Positions 1 to 8,925 are shown, counted from the first letter of the stretch. The stretch: DNA of 64,000 bases from Agrococcus lahaulensis DSM 17612 (GCF_000425105.1 NZ_KE384303.1:1-64000); one strand, 5' to 3'. Numbers and translations are program-made. Notes: generated by a model not told the origin, from the letters alone.

Positions 1-268
1 CGTCGCGCAGGATCGCGTTCGCCTCACGCAGCTCACGGTTCTCCCGCTCAAGCCGCCGCACCCGCTCCGACTCGCTCGTCGAGGCGCCCTGCCGTTCGCC
101 GGCGTCGATCTGAGCCTGCCGCACCCATCGGCGCAGCGACTCGGCCCCGAAGCCGAGCCGTTTCGAGACCGTCTCGCACGCGGTCGTCAGGTTCGGGTAC
201 TCATCGAGGTGGTCGAGCACGAGCCGGATCGCTCGCTGCTTCGTCTCCTCCGGGATCTGCTTCGGCAT
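1..268 (-). mobile_element. IS3-family transposase OrfA, N-terminal part (runs off the window)
   Basis: The first 89 codons of a small basic protein are visible and the rest lies beyond base 1. It begins MPKQIPEETKQRAIRLVLDH, has a helix-turn-helix (about residues 12-60, with FGAESLRRWVRQAQIDAGE), and then a leucine-zipper-like stretch rich in ERxxRxLERENRELREAN. This order is the classic layout of OrfA of IS3-family elements, which binds the terminal repeats and is fused to the DDE-containing OrfB by programmed frameshifting. OrfB is not visible. The ATG at 266-268 follows the terminal repeat directly. Recognition is from motif pattern; the subgroup was not determined. Confidence 0.85.
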
Positions 269-298
269 GATGACTATCTTCCTTCCAGACTCGAAAGG

Positions 299-325
299 AA
301 CCGGCATCAAACCGGGGACGGTTCA
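299..325. repeat. Probable terminal inverted repeat of the IS3-family element
   Basis: Read on the minus strand, the sequence starting at 325 begins TGAACCGTCCCCGGTTTG, about 57 nt upstream of the OrfA start. A TG terminus and a GC-rich block at this distance from orfA fit an IS3-family left end. The partner end lies outside the window, so neither the repeat pair nor a target duplication could be checked. Confidence 0.5.
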
Positions 326-644
326 TCGACTGCCGGATCGTCCCCGCTTCGCGGGCGCGAGGCGCGTGAGGATGCTCGGCGAGCTGCTTCGGAGGCGGCG
401 CGATGCCGCGCCGCATCCTCGTGCGGAACGAATGTCAGTATGCCGTCCTGACGCCCGACGCGGAGCGACCGCCGCCGCAGCTTGAGGCGTGCTATGTCCG
501 ACGCCTGGTGACAGCGTCATCGCGCTCGGGAACGAGGAACGCGCGACTCCCACACCCGGCCGGCGAGCGACGAATCCTCAAGAGCGGCCGAGGAGTGTGC
601 GCAGAAGCGGTTCCGGCGCGCGGATCCGTCCTAGTGTCCGGAGC
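326..644. other. Gene-free stretch next to the IS end
   Basis: About 320 bases with no convincing gene. It holds a nested inverted repeat: GAGGATGC at 368-375 pairs with GCATCCTC at 413-420, and inside it GCGGCGCG at 395-402 pairs with CGCGCCGC at 407-414 across a 4-nt loop. The open frames on both strands look like by-products of high GC. Confidence 0.4.
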
Positions 645-860
645 ATGTCGTTCGCCGCCCGGCACCGGCCCGCCGCCCCCGCGAGGAGCCATGAGCTCCG
701 CGCCGTCGACCGCGAGGCGGCGCCGTCCTCGCCCGGCGGCGAGGCGACCGGATTCGTCGACGAGCTCGATCCCGACACCCTCACGCCCGCGCAGTCGCGG
801 TGCCTCCGCCGCGCGCTCGACGACCTCGCGGCGCAGCGTGAGTCGCGCCGCGGCCACTGA
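645..860 (+). CDS. Small hypothetical protein (71 aa)
   Basis: A 71-residue protein of unknown function starting MSFAARHRPAAPARSHELRA. The N-terminal half is Ala/Pro/Arg-rich and probably disordered. The C-terminal half (LTPAQSRCLRRALDDLAAQ) can form one amphipathic helix. No membrane segment or signal peptide is visible. The ATG at 645 was chosen because the protein-like composition begins there; longer in-frame starts exist upstream. It converges on the EEP-family gene at 870, only 9 nt away. No family was recognised. Confidence 0.45.
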   Translation: MSFAARHRPAAPARSHELRAVDREAAPSSPGGEATGFVDELDPDTLTPAQSRCLRRALDDLAAQRESRRGH

Positions 861-869
861 TCGCGCGGC

Positions 870-1685
870 TCAGACCTTCAGGTCCGCGACGACCGCGAAG
901 TGATCGGAGGGGTGTAGCCCGTCGACCCTGTCGGTGTCGACGGATGCGCTCCGCACCTCGGGCGCGCGGCCCCCGGCCGAAGGGCGCACGAGCACGTAGT
1001 CGATGCGGCGATCGAGCTGCTTGGCCGCGCCGAGCGGTGCGTCGGGGTGCTCGCTCGAGAGGGTGACGCCCTCGTCGGGTGCGTGCCCGGCCGCCGTCCA
1101 CGCATCCGTCATCACTTCGAGCAGCGGCGCGAGCTCCGGCCCGTCGGGCGGCGCGTTGAGGTCGCCGATGAGCAGCACCGGGAGCGGCGACTCGAGCGCC
1201 GCGAGCTCGAGCACGAGCTCGGCGAGCTCGCGCGTCTGGGCGACGTGGTCGTCGCCGAAGTGCGCGTGGTGCTCGGCGCACGTGCACACGACGCGCAGCG
1301 GCCCGCGCGGGTGCTCGATGACGGCGACGAGCGCGACGGGGGCGACGTCGCGGCTCGAGGGGAGCGTGCGCGTCCACGAGTCGAGGATGGGCCAGCGGCT
1401 GAGCACCGCGAGCCCGAGATCGACGCCCGCGTGGTCGGGCGACTCGGGCTCGTCGGGCAGCTCGGGCAGCGACGGGCCGGCCCACTGGCTCTGCATCCCG
1501 AGCCGCTCGGCGAGCACGGCGGCTTGTGACTCCTCGCGCGTCGCCCACGACTCCTGCAGGCCGATGATGTCGGCGTCGAGGCGCTCGAGCGTCGCGGCGA
1601 TGCCCTCCTGCCGCTCCTCCCAGCGCTCTCCGAAGCGCCACCAGACGTTCCAGGTCACGACCCGCAGCTCCGCTGGCGCGCGCAT
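870..1685 (-). CDS. Endonuclease/exonuclease/phosphatase (EEP) family protein
   Basis: A 271-residue protein with one EEP domain over its whole length, the fold shared by DNase I, AP endonucleases and phosphodiesterases that use a divalent metal. Visible motifs in order are VVTWNVWW (about residues 8-15), the metal-binding Glu in GLQESW, the catalytic His region near CAEHH, LIGDLNAPPDGPE with the conserved Asp and Asn, DYVLVR, and the terminal SDHFAVVADL. No signal peptide is seen, so it is probably cytoplasmic. The substrate cannot be told from sequence; nucleic acid, phosphoinositide-like or other phosphodiesters are possible. It stands alone, convergent with the small gene at 645. Confidence 0.85.
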   Translation of the reverse strand: MRAPAELRVVTWNVWWRFGERWEERQEGIAATLERLDADIIGLQESWATREESQAAVLAERLGMQSQWAGPSLPELPDEPESPDHAGVDLGLAVLSRWPILDSWTRTLPSSRDVAPVALVAVIEHPRGPLRVVCTCAEHHAHFGDDHVAQTRELAELVLELAALESPLPVLLIGDLNAPPDGPELAPLLEVMTDAWTAAGHAPDEGVTLSSEHPDAPLGAAKQLDRRIDYVLVRPSAGGRAPEVRSASVDTDRVDGLHPSDHFAVVADLKV

Positions 1686-1824
1686 GCCGTCAGCCCGCGC
1701 GACGAAGGGGACGGCACTGCATGCGTGGACGCTATCCCGCGCGCGGGCAGTGCCGACGGGGCCTGAGCCGATCCTGACGCTGTTCGGTGCTTCGGCGATC
1801 GGCGCCTCGGCCGGAGGCAGCGAT

Positions 1825-2436
1825 TCAGCCTGCCGCGGTCGACCCGTCGGGCTTCGGCACCACCGTCAGCACCCGCCGCACGAAGTCGTCGAGCGCGCGC
1901 ATGTACGTCGAGAGGAACTCCTTCGTCGACTCGACCGTGACGTTGTCGTCGTCGTCGACGAGCCCCTCCTGGTACTGCACGTACGCCTCGATCTCGTTCA
2001 TGAGCGGCGCGTTGCAGAACGACATGATCGTCTTGAGGTGCTGCTGCCCGACGGCCGTGCCGATCGCGCCGGGGGAGGTGCCGATGATGCCGACGGGCTT
2101 CCGCGACAGCGCGTTCTCGCCGTAGGGGCGCGATGCCCAGTCGATCGCGTTCTTCAGCGCGCCGGGCACCGAGCGGTTGTACTCGGGCGTGACGATGAGG
2201 ATGCCGTCCGCCTCGCGGATCTGCCGCTTGAGCTCGAGCGCCTCGGGCGGGTAGTCGCCGTCGCGGTCGTGGTCGTAGAGGTCGAGCTGGTCGATCTCGA
2301 TGAACGAGCACTGCAGGTCGTCGGGCGCGAGCTTGATGAGCGCCCGCGCGAGCCGGCGGTTGATCGACGATGCGGAGATGCTGCCGCAGATGACGCCGAT
2401 CGTGTACGGGGGTTCGTGGTGGTACGTCTCAGCCAT
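1825..2436 (-). CDS. NADPH-dependent FMN reductase / quinone reductase family
   Basis: A 203-residue flavodoxin-like reductase of the NADPH-dependent FMN reductase family (ChrR, YieF and ArsH relatives). The phosphate-binding start IGVICGSISASSINRRLA (from about residue 13) matches the family motif that holds FMN phosphate, and TPEYNRSVPGALKNAIDW is the hallmark middle motif. The length is typical. Such enzymes reduce quinones, chromate or free FMN using NAD(P)H in the cytoplasm; the physiological substrate is unknown. The ATG at 2436 (MAETYHHEPP) is preferred over a start 7 codons upstream because the family fold begins just after it. It lies 39 nt after galE on the opposite reading order of the same strand. 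Confidence 0.85.
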   Translation of the reverse strand: MAETYHHEPPYTIGVICGSISASSINRRLARALIKLAPDDLQCSFIEIDQLDLYDHDRDGDYPPEALELKRQIREADGILIVTPEYNRSVPGALKNAIDWASRPYGENALSRKPVGIIGTSPGAIGTAVGQQHLKTIMSFCNAPLMNEIEAYVQYQEGLVDDDDNVTVESTKEFLSTYMRALDDFVRRVLTVVPKPDGSTAAG

Positions 2437-2475
2437 GCCGCCAGCATGGCCCCGCATCCTGGGAGTGTCGAGGGT

Positions 2476-3486
2476 TCAGGCGCGGTAGCCGCGCGGGTTG
2501 CGCTCCTGCCACCGCCACGCATCCGTCACCGCGTCGTCGAGCGAGCGGGTCGCTCGCCAGCCGAGCCGCTCGTGCGCGAGCGTCGGGTCGGCGGTCGAGA
2601 CGGCCGCGTCGCCGACGCGCCGCTCGACGACCTCGAAGGGCAGCTCACGGCCGACAGCGCGCTCGAACGCGCGCAGCACCTCGAGCACCGAGGCGCCCCG
2701 CCCGGTGCCGAGGTTGACGGTGAGCACCCCCGGCTCGAGCGCCTCGAGCGCGGCGACGTGCCCCTCCGCGAGGTCGAGCACGTGGATGTAGTCGCGCACG
2801 CCGGTGCCGTCGACGGTGGGGTAGTCGTCGCCGAAGACGCGCAGCCGCTCGCGCTCGCCGGCCGCGACCTGGGCGATGAACGGCATGAGGTTGTTGGGGA
2901 TGCCCTTCGGGTCCTCGCCGATCTCGCCCGAGGGATGCGCGCCGACCGGGTTGAAGTAGCGCAGCACCGCCGCCTCGAGGGCGGGGTCGGCGGCGGCCGT
3001 GTCGGCGATGATCGCCTCGATCATCGCCTTCGTGCGGCCGTAGGGGTTCGGCAGGTCGATGCCGACCGGCGCGTCCTCGCGCAGCAGCTCGCCGGGCTGC
3101 TCGTAGACGGTCGCCGACGACGAGAAGACGAAGCGGCGGATGCCGTGGGTCGCCATGGCCTCGAGGGTCGCGATCGCGGTGCCGAGGTTGACCCGGTAGT
3201 AGCGCAGGGGCTGCTCGACCGACTCGCCGACCGCCTTGAGCCCGGCGAAGTGGATGACCGCCTCGATGCGGTGCTCGGCGAGCACCCGGCCGACGAGCTC
3301 GGCGTCGCCCGCGTCGCCGACGATGAGCGGCATGGCGGCGCCGGCGATCCGCTCGGCGCGGCGCACCGCCTCTTCGCTCGCGTTCGAGAGGTCGTCGAGG
3401 ATGACGACCGCGTGCCCGTGCTCGACGAGCGCGATGGCGGTGTGGGAGCCGATGAAGCCGGCTCCGCCGGTGAGCAGCACGCGCAT
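2476..3486 (-). CDS. galE: UDP-glucose 4-epimerase
   Basis: A 336-residue extended short-chain dehydrogenase that interconverts UDP-glucose and UDP-galactose with tightly bound NAD. The NAD motif GGAGFIGSHTAIALVEHGH is at residues 7-25. The catalytic Ser is in SSSATVYEQ and the YxxxK pair in NPYGRTKAMIE. The GalE-specific segments HFAGLKAVGES, RYFNPVGAHPSG and DYIHVLDLAEGHVAAL are all present. The length matches bacterial GalE. It sits about 1.1 kb from the polysaccharide locus and probably supplies UDP-Gal to it, although it is transcribed away from that locus. Confidence 0.95.
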   Translation of the reverse strand: MRVLLTGGAGFIGSHTAIALVEHGHAVVILDDLSNASEEAVRRAERIAGAAMPLIVGDAGDAELVGRVLAEHRIEAVIHFAGLKAVGESVEQPLRYYRVNLGTAIATLEAMATHGIRRFVFSSSATVYEQPGELLREDAPVGIDLPNPYGRTKAMIEAIIADTAAADPALEAAVLRYFNPVGAHPSGEIGEDPKGIPNNLMPFIAQVAAGERERLRVFGDDYPTVDGTGVRDYIHVLDLAEGHVAALEALEPGVLTVNLGTGRGASVLEVLRAFERAVGRELPFEVVERRVGDAAVSTADPTLAHERLGWRATRSLDDAVTDAWRWQERNPRGYRA

Positions 3487-3549
3487 GGGCTTCCTAGAGA
3501 TCGAGGGTCGAATCGCGCCCGAACCGCCTGGTCACGATCGAGTGAGCGC

Positions 3550-4512
3550 TCAAGGCTCCTCAGGATCGACGGGTGCGTCGCCGCCGTTCCCTGGCTCGAC
3601 CGGCCGGGTCGGCTGGGGCTCAGGATCGGCGGTTGGAGCGGGCGTCGGGTTCACCGGCACAGGGTTGACCGGGCGGGGTCGAGGTGCGGGTGCGGGCGCC
3701 GGATCCGGCTGCGGAGCCGGCTCGACGCTCCGGTTCGCGGCGTCGATTGCCGCGCGCGCGTGCGCGGTGAGCGCTTCGAGCAGCTCGACCGTCGCAGCGC
3801 CCGTGGGGGCGGTGCGCACAGCGTCGGCGGCGGCCGCGAGGGCCGCGTCGGTCTCATCGATCCCGGTGACCGCGACGCGCGCGTCGGTCACGGCGAGCGT
3901 CGGCTCGCCGAAGGACATGATGGCCTGCTCGAGCGCTTGGAGCCGCTCGGCGTCGAGCACCGGCTCAGAGCTCGCGGCCGCAGCACGCGCCTCGGCATCT
4001 GCGACTGCCTCTTCGGTGAGCGGGTTCGGCCCGGGCGTCTCCGGCGTAATGCGCTCCGCGAGGCACGCCGCGACGACGTCGGCGACGCCGGCGTAGCGGG
4101 CGGCGAGCTCCGCGTCTGTGTCGGTGGTGAACCCCGTGGCGAAGCTCTCGACTGCGGCGACGCGATCGGGCTCGAAAGCGAGCCGCGCGCTGCGGGGGAT
4201 GATGAGCGCGGCGTTGTCGACGATCTCTGCGGCATCGAGAGCGGAAGCCATGCGCTGCTCGAGCTGCACCGCCTCGACGATCCGCGCCTCGAGCTCGCAT
4301 TCCGCTTGTGCGCGCGCCGATTCCGCCGCGGTGAGCCCGGCGATCGCGGCACGGTAGCGCTCGTCGAGCACGGTCGTCGAGCTGCCGGCTTCGCGCGCCT
4401 CCGCTGCCCGCTGATCGTTCGCGATCGAGACGGCGGTCAGCGACCCAGCCGCGAAGACCGCCGCAGCGGCCAATCCGGCGATGGCCCAGCCCTGCTGCCT
4501 ATCGAGCGGCAT
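3550..4512 (-). CDS. Membrane-anchored coiled-coil protein with Pro-rich tail, unknown function
   Basis: A 320-residue protein starting MPLDRQQGWAIAGLAAAAVF. A short cytoplasmic N-terminus is followed by one membrane segment (about residues 8-31). A long Ala/Glu-rich helical part (about 35-230) contains many hydrophobic heptads, and the tail (about 245-320) is very rich in Pro, Ala and Asp (PAPAPRPRPVNPVPVNP). The tail suggests an extracytoplasmic spacer in the cell wall. The ATG at 4512 is supported by an AGGAGG ribosome site 7 nt upstream; a start 11 codons earlier lacks one. It diverges from the tyrosine phosphatase at 4590, so it may be an envelope factor, but no family was recognised. 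Confidence 0.75.
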   Translation of the reverse strand: MPLDRQQGWAIAGLAAAAVFAAGSLTAVSIANDQRAAEAREAGSSTTVLDERYRAAIAGLTAAESARAQAECELEARIVEAVQLEQRMASALDAAEIVDNAALIIPRSARLAFEPDRVAAVESFATGFTTDTDAELAARYAGVADVVAACLAERITPETPGPNPLTEEAVADAEARAAAASSEPVLDAERLQALEQAIMSFGEPTLAVTDARVAVTGIDETDAALAAAADAVRTAPTGAATVELLEALTAHARAAIDAANRSVEPAPQPDPAPAPAPRPRPVNPVPVNPTPAPTADPEPQPTRPVEPGNGGDAPVDPEEP

Positions 4513-4589
4513 GCTGAGACCTCCTGTTCGCCTCGTGACAGACACTCAACACTAGCCATTCACCAAGCGTCTCCCGGTACTCTGTTCGC

Positions 4590-5276
4590 ATGCCGCTTCC
4601 GAGTCGACAGTCCCGGGAGCCAGTGACGCGGAACGATGGGGTCTTCCGCATCCTGACGGTGTGCTCTGGCAACCTCTGCCGCTCGCCCCAGGCGGAGCAG
4701 CTCCTTCGTGCTCGGATCCCCGCGGCGTTCGGGCGCACCGACATTCCTGCCCTGCAGATCTCGAGTGCCGGGACGAAGGCGTTCGACGACGACCCGATGG
4801 ACAAACTCGCCGTCGCGGAAGCGGTTCGTTTGGGCATCCCGGACACTGCTGCTCACCGTGCGCGACGCATCCGCGAGCCGCACGTCGAAGAGGCCGACCT
4901 CATCGTCGGAATGGCCCGCGAGCACCGCGCGGCAGCGACAAGCTTAGTGCCGCGCGCCAACCGACGTTCCTTCACGCTCGTTGAGTTCGCTCGTATCGTC
5001 GAGGCGCTCGCTAACGGCGAGCTCGAGTCGTCGGTCGCGCCTCTCGGCAGGGACGGATTCGCCGCCTTCATGCGCCGCGTCGTCGACGCGGCGGTGACAG
5101 CGCGAGGTATGATGCCGACCCCGGTGTCGCCGGACGAGCTTGACGTCGAGGATCCCTACCGGCTCGAGCCGGAGGTGTACAAGCGGTCAGCCGACGCGAT
5201 CGAAGTGCACGTCGCCCGCATCGCATCGTGCTTGCGAACACTCGCAGACGGGCGTGGAGCGGAACTCCGGGTGTGA
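4590..5276 (+). CDS. Low-molecular-weight protein-tyrosine phosphatase (Wzb-like)
   Basis: A 228-residue phosphatase of the low-molecular-weight family, longer than the usual 150-200 residues. The catalytic P-loop VCSGNLCRSPQ (CX5R; nucleophile Cys at about residue 27) is near the N-terminus. The general-acid Asp is probably in DVEDPYRL towards the C-terminus, matching the family DP motif. Such enzymes dephosphorylate the tyrosine tail of polysaccharide co-polymerase kinases. The next gene, 60 nt downstream on the same strand, is exactly that kinase, so a Wzb/Wzc-like pair is very likely. A GTG at 4623 is an alternative start. Confidence 0.9.
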   Translation: MPLPSRQSREPVTRNDGVFRILTVCSGNLCRSPQAEQLLRARIPAAFGRTDIPALQISSAGTKAFDDDPMDKLAVAEAVRLGIPDTAAHRARRIREPHVEEADLIVGMAREHRAAATSLVPRANRRSFTLVEFARIVEALANGELESSVAPLGRDGFAAFMRRVVDAAVTARGMMPTPVSPDELDVEDPYRLEPEVYKRSADAIEVHVARIASCLRTLADGRGAELRV

Positions 5277-5336
5277 CAGGATGTTTGCGGCGTGCCGCAT
5301 CTCCTTGGCGTGCCGACATACGCACAGGGAGTCAAG

Positions 5337-6752
5337 TTGCACTTGTCGGATTACATCCGGGTCATCAGGAAGTACTGGGTGCTCCTTATAGCGGCGACCC
5401 TCGTTGGCGTAGGAGCCGGCGCCGTGCTTTCGCTCGTGCAGAAGCCCGTCTACTCCTCGTCGACGCAGGTGTTTGTCTCGCTCCAAGCCGGTGACACCAC
5501 AGCCGAACTGGCACAAGGCAACACCTTCACGCTGTCCCGCGTCGAGACGTACGCAAACCTGGTCGACTCTCAGCGCGTGCTTGACGGAGTGATCGAATCG
5601 CTCTCGCTCGATGAGTCCTACACCTCCCTCGATGCGCGCATCAGTGCCAGGACCGTCCCCGACACAACGATCATCGAGATCTCGTCCACGAGCGACGACC
5701 CGGCAGAGGCCGCTTCTCTCGCCGATGCAGCGGCGGCAAGTCTCTCGGAGACTGTTGCCGCGATCGAGGCTCGTCCCGATCAGGCCAGCCCAGTGCAACT
5801 CGCCGTCGTGGAGCGTGCTTCGGTGCCGACTACGCCGATCAGCCCCCGCACGACCGTCAATATTGTGATCGGCGCGCTCGTCGGCCTGGCGCTGGCGGTC
5901 GGATTCGCTCTCTTGCGCGAGGTGCTTGACACCCGAATCCGCAACGAGCGCGACGTTCGCGCCGTCACTGACGCGCCCATGCTCGGGGCGATCGCGTTCG
6001 ATCCCAAGGCGAAGCAACGCCCGCTCATTGTGCATGTCGATCCGCTGAGCCCGCGTTCCGAGTCCTTCCGCACGTTGCGAACGAACCTGCAGTTCATTGA
6101 GGTCGACGAGGATTCACGCTCGCTTGTGGTCACTTCGGCCACCCCCGGGGAGGGCAAGAGCACTACAACCGCGAACCTCGCAATCGCGATGGCCGACGCC
6201 GGACAGACCGTGATCCTTGTCGATGCAGATCTCCGCAAGCCGAAGGTCGCCGATTATATGAACTTGGACGGTGGAGTCGGGCTGACCGATGTACTCATCG
6301 GCCGGGCCGACTTGGTTGATGCGGTTCAGCAGTGGGGCACGAAGGCGCTGTACGTCCTGCCTGCTGGCCAGATCCCGCCGAATCCGTCTGAGCTACTCGG
6401 GTCTAAGGCGATGGCGACCTTGCTCAAGGAGCTGCAGGAGGAGTTCGACTGGGTTCTCTTCGACGCGCCGCCATTGCTGCCCGTCACTGACGCCGCAGTG
6501 CTCTCCAAGCATGTCGAGAGTGTTGTGCTCGTCGCATCGGCTGGCAAGGCGACGAAGCACCAACTCGAAACCGCGGTGCAGCTGCTGGACACCGTCGATT
6601 CTGCGGTTGGGGGCGTCGTCCTCACGATGGTCCCGACGCGCGGCGCTGATGCGTACGGGTACGGGCATTACGGGTACGGGCACTACGGTTACGTCGAGCG
6701 TAAGCAGCAGGAGCGAAAGGCAAAGCGCCCGGCATTGCCGAAGACACGGTGA
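5337..6752 (+). CDS. Wzz/BY-kinase: polysaccharide co-polymerase with tyrosine autokinase domain
   Basis: A single-chain co-polymerase and bacterial tyrosine kinase of about 471 residues. The N-terminal Wzz part has two membrane segments (YWVLLIAATLVGVGAGAVL and IVIGALVGLALAVGFALL) around an external domain. The C-terminal kinase has a Walker A motif (TPGEGKSTTTANLAIA), a Walker A' motif (VILVDADLRKP) and a Walker B motif (WVLFDAPPLLPVTDAA). The tail is a tyrosine cluster (YGYGHYGYGHYGY), the usual autophosphorylation site. The family controls chain length and export of surface polysaccharides. A TTG start at 5337 is chosen because AGGGAG lies 5 nt upstream and the family begins at the LSDYIR motif. 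A shorter homologue lies at 23014. Confidence 0.92.
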   Translation: MHLSDYIRVIRKYWVLLIAATLVGVGAGAVLSLVQKPVYSSSTQVFVSLQAGDTTAELAQGNTFTLSRVETYANLVDSQRVLDGVIESLSLDESYTSLDARISARTVPDTTIIEISSTSDDPAEAASLADAAAASLSETVAAIEARPDQASPVQLAVVERASVPTTPISPRTTVNIVIGALVGLALAVGFALLREVLDTRIRNERDVRAVTDAPMLGAIAFDPKAKQRPLIVHVDPLSPRSESFRTLRTNLQFIEVDEDSRSLVVTSATPGEGKSTTTANLAIAMADAGQTVILVDADLRKPKVADYMNLDGGVGLTDVLIGRADLVDAVQQWGTKALYVLPAGQIPPNPSELLGSKAMATLLKELQEEFDWVLFDAPPLLPVTDAAVLSKHVESVVLVASAGKATKHQLETAVQLLDTVDSAVGGVVLTMVPTRGADAYGYGHYGYGHYGYVERKQQERKAKRPALPKTR

Positions 6753-6907
6753 TCTCAGTAGAAGTGGACGGCGGGGCCGGTCGCTCAACCGTGGTCACCA
6801 TGGTGCGCGTCGTCAACTCGGTCTTCGCGACGCGGCGCTCCGAGTGCAATGGCGCTGAGGACGGCGGTGATTCTGCGTCCGCCGGGCGCTCGCGTTCGCC
6901 TCAGTGA
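6749..6907 (+). CDS. Possible small coupled ORF after the BY-kinase
   Basis: A 52-codon frame opens with GTG inside the kinase stop codon (GTGA overlap at 6749-6752), the arrangement of translationally coupled genes. The predicted peptide starts with ISVEVDGGAGRSTVVTMVRV after the initiator. It has a short hydrophobic core and a Ser/Arg/Gly-rich tail. There is no recognised family and high GC makes chance frames common, so this is only a candidate. Confidence 0.2.
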   Translation: MISVEVDGGAGRSTVVTMVRVVNSVFATRRSECNGAEDGGDSASAGRSRSPQ

Positions 6908-7207
6908 GCGTACCTGCGCCGTCTGCGTCGGGCAGACTACTCACAGTCTCGGGAAGCCCGACGCTTGCGCAGCGGCCTCCGGCCGCCCTGCTCAATGAGC
7001 GGAGGCGGCGTGCTACGACTACGCGATGCGTCAGTCCGTGCGGATCGAGCGGCCGACCTCGGCGACGGGCGCCTGGCGCCGCAGATCCTGCGGTGCTGGA
7101 CACGGAACGTCACATAGCGCCGAGCGCCGCATAGCGAGCTCGGCGTAGTGCGGCACGGACGGCGGAATCGCCCCCGCAGCGATGAATCGCCGGTGGGTGC
7201 GAGTGCT
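6908..7207. other. Gene-free stretch between the BY-kinase and flippase
   Basis: About 300 bases between convergent genes with no supported gene. A hairpin is possible around 6977-7007, where GCCTCCG pairs with CGGAGGC across a 17-nt loop. It lacks a T-run but could help end transcription from either side. Confidence 0.35.
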
Positions 7208-8668
7208 TCACCCCGCCCGTTGAGTCCCAAGCAGCTTCAGGAGTTTGAAGGCTCCGCGCAGATTCCGGCGAGCGTCAGGTACCAGGCTCAGTAGTAGCAG
7301 GATCATGATAGAGCACGCTGCAGCTCCAGCGGCGATAGCGAGACCCCCCGAAGCAACAGAGGTCAATGCGGTCACGAAGACCGCGGTCAACGCGCCGGCC
7401 GCGCCGGCCGTTATAAGTAGGACGCCGTTAGCGAAGAGGCGTCGTACCGGAACGCCCGTCGCGCGCCCGAGCCAAACAGTGCTGACCGGCCACGCCAACG
7501 CCATGCCGATGGAATACCCGACCGCTATTCCGAGCACACCGAAAGCAGAGCCAATCGCAACGCAAACGATCACGAGCGGCTTACTGATCATGTCGGACCG
7601 AAGCAAGGCACGGCTCCGCCCGGTTACCACGAAACCCCAGTGGTTCACCATGCTCAAGGCGTAGAAGCAACCTCCTACCGCGAGGGCTTGGAAGATGGGT
7701 ATGGTGCGCTCCCACCCACCGCCCAATAGGAAAGGAACGAGTGACTGAGCCGTTCCTGCCGCTATGGCAAGCACGCCGATGACGGCGAGACCGACTACGA
7801 ACTGAATCCGGAGGAGCATGGGCCCCAGTGCGCGCCCCTGAGCGCGTGCTCGATTGAGGGTGGGAACTACAACCTGCATGAGCGGGCCGAGCAGAAGACT
7901 CGAGAACGCGAGGAGTTGTAGCCCTCGATTGTAATAGCCGAGAGTAGTTGACCCGAAACGCCAGCCCACTACAAGCGAGTCAGCGCTTGTCTGCAGGAAA
8001 GCGAGAAGCTGCACGAAGGTGTACTCAGCTCCGACCGCAAGGGCGCGACATGCGCCGTTGCCCCTGCGGAAGCGAATCGGCTTCCAGCGAGTGGCGGCGA
8101 AACGCATAGCTAAGAGCACAACCGCCGCTACCAGGTGTTGAGCGATCAATGCCCAATAACTGGCGCCTGCGGCCGCGAGAGCCACGGCGGAGCCAAGGCC
8201 AGCAACCATCGACACGACTTCGCCAACTACCAGCGCGCGGTAACGCATGTTGCGCGAGAGTTGCACGTGCAATTGCGCCGACAGCCCGCCGAGGAGCAGA
8301 AGCGACGCCATGCTCGGGACGACGACCCAAAGCAGCGGCTCGTTGAACCACGCCGCAAGCAGTGGCGTGGCCAAACACAGGCCAACCGCCGCGGCTGACC
8401 CAAACGCAACGTTGAGCCAGAACATGTTCGATGCTTGCTGGTGGGACAACTCGGGGGCTTGTAACGCGACAGTAGGTAGACCAAAGTCGCGCAGAAGTGA
8501 TCCCAGTGCGATGAAGACGGCCACGAGCGCCACCACGCCAAAGTCCTCGGGCAGCAGCAAGCGAGCAAGAATCGTCACCGATAGAACTTGAACGACGGCC
8601 TTGGTCAGGCTGCCGGCCACAACGAGCGCACCGCCCCGTGCGCCGTCTGCCAGCACGCTCTGCGACAA
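7208..8668 (-). CDS. Polysaccharide flippase of the MOP superfamily (Wzx/WzxC-like)
   Basis: An integral membrane protein of about 486 residues with some 12-14 hydrophobic helices spread along its length. It is typical of lipid-linked oligosaccharide flippases. Characteristic stretches are the N-terminal GARGGALVVAGSLTKAVVQV, ILARLLLPEDFGVVALV and the middle segment ADSLVVGWRFGSTTLGYYNR, which match the WzxC / polysaccharide_synt family. It would move undecaprenyl-PP-linked repeat units to the outer face of the membrane for polymerisation. The TTG at 8668 is preferred because GAGGA lies 8 nt upstream and the MOP domain begins there; a longer in-frame start reaches 8725. The codon composition is less GC-rich than in flanking housekeeping genes, as is common in such loci. 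Confidence 0.88.
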   Translation of the reverse strand: MSQSVLADGARGGALVVAGSLTKAVVQVLSVTILARLLLPEDFGVVALVAVFIALGSLLRDFGLPTVALQAPELSHQQASNMFWLNVAFGSAAAVGLCLATPLLAAWFNEPLLWVVVPSMASLLLLGGLSAQLHVQLSRNMRYRALVVGEVVSMVAGLGSAVALAAAGASYWALIAQHLVAAVVLLAMRFAATRWKPIRFRRGNGACRALAVGAEYTFVQLLAFLQTSADSLVVGWRFGSTTLGYYNRGLQLLAFSSLLLGPLMQVVVPTLNRARAQGRALGPMLLRIQFVVGLAVIGVLAIAAGTAQSLVPFLLGGGWERTIPIFQALAVGGCFYALSMVNHWGFVVTGRSRALLRSDMISKPLVIVCVAIGSAFGVLGIAVGYSIGMALAWPVSTVWLGRATGVPVRRLFANGVLLITAGAAGALTAVFVTALTSVASGGLAIAAGAAACSIMILLLLSLVPDARRNLRGAFKLLKLLGTQRAG

Positions 8669-8925
8669 AGTGTTGTCCTCGAATCTGCAGCTCAAGGATG
8701 CGCGTAGGGCGCTTCCGTGGCCCACCGGACAGGGCCGTCGCTCCGATCAGCCTATCGCCCTGCCGTCTAGCTGTTTCCGGCAATGGCCGTAACACGGCGG
8801 GTCGTAGCGCGGACCCCGCGGGATGAGCGGTATTGTGAAAGCTTCGCCTACCGACGGAGGTCCTCGTGTCTCGCGCGAACGGCCGGGTCACGCCTCAGGG
8901 CGGGGGCCGATCGCGGCGCCGGGTG

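Noticed and set aside
1003-4626. A 1207-residue plus-strand frame across the EEP, FMN reductase and galE genes
   Set aside because: It runs antisense to three recognised genes and has no domain of its own; it is caused by codon bias.
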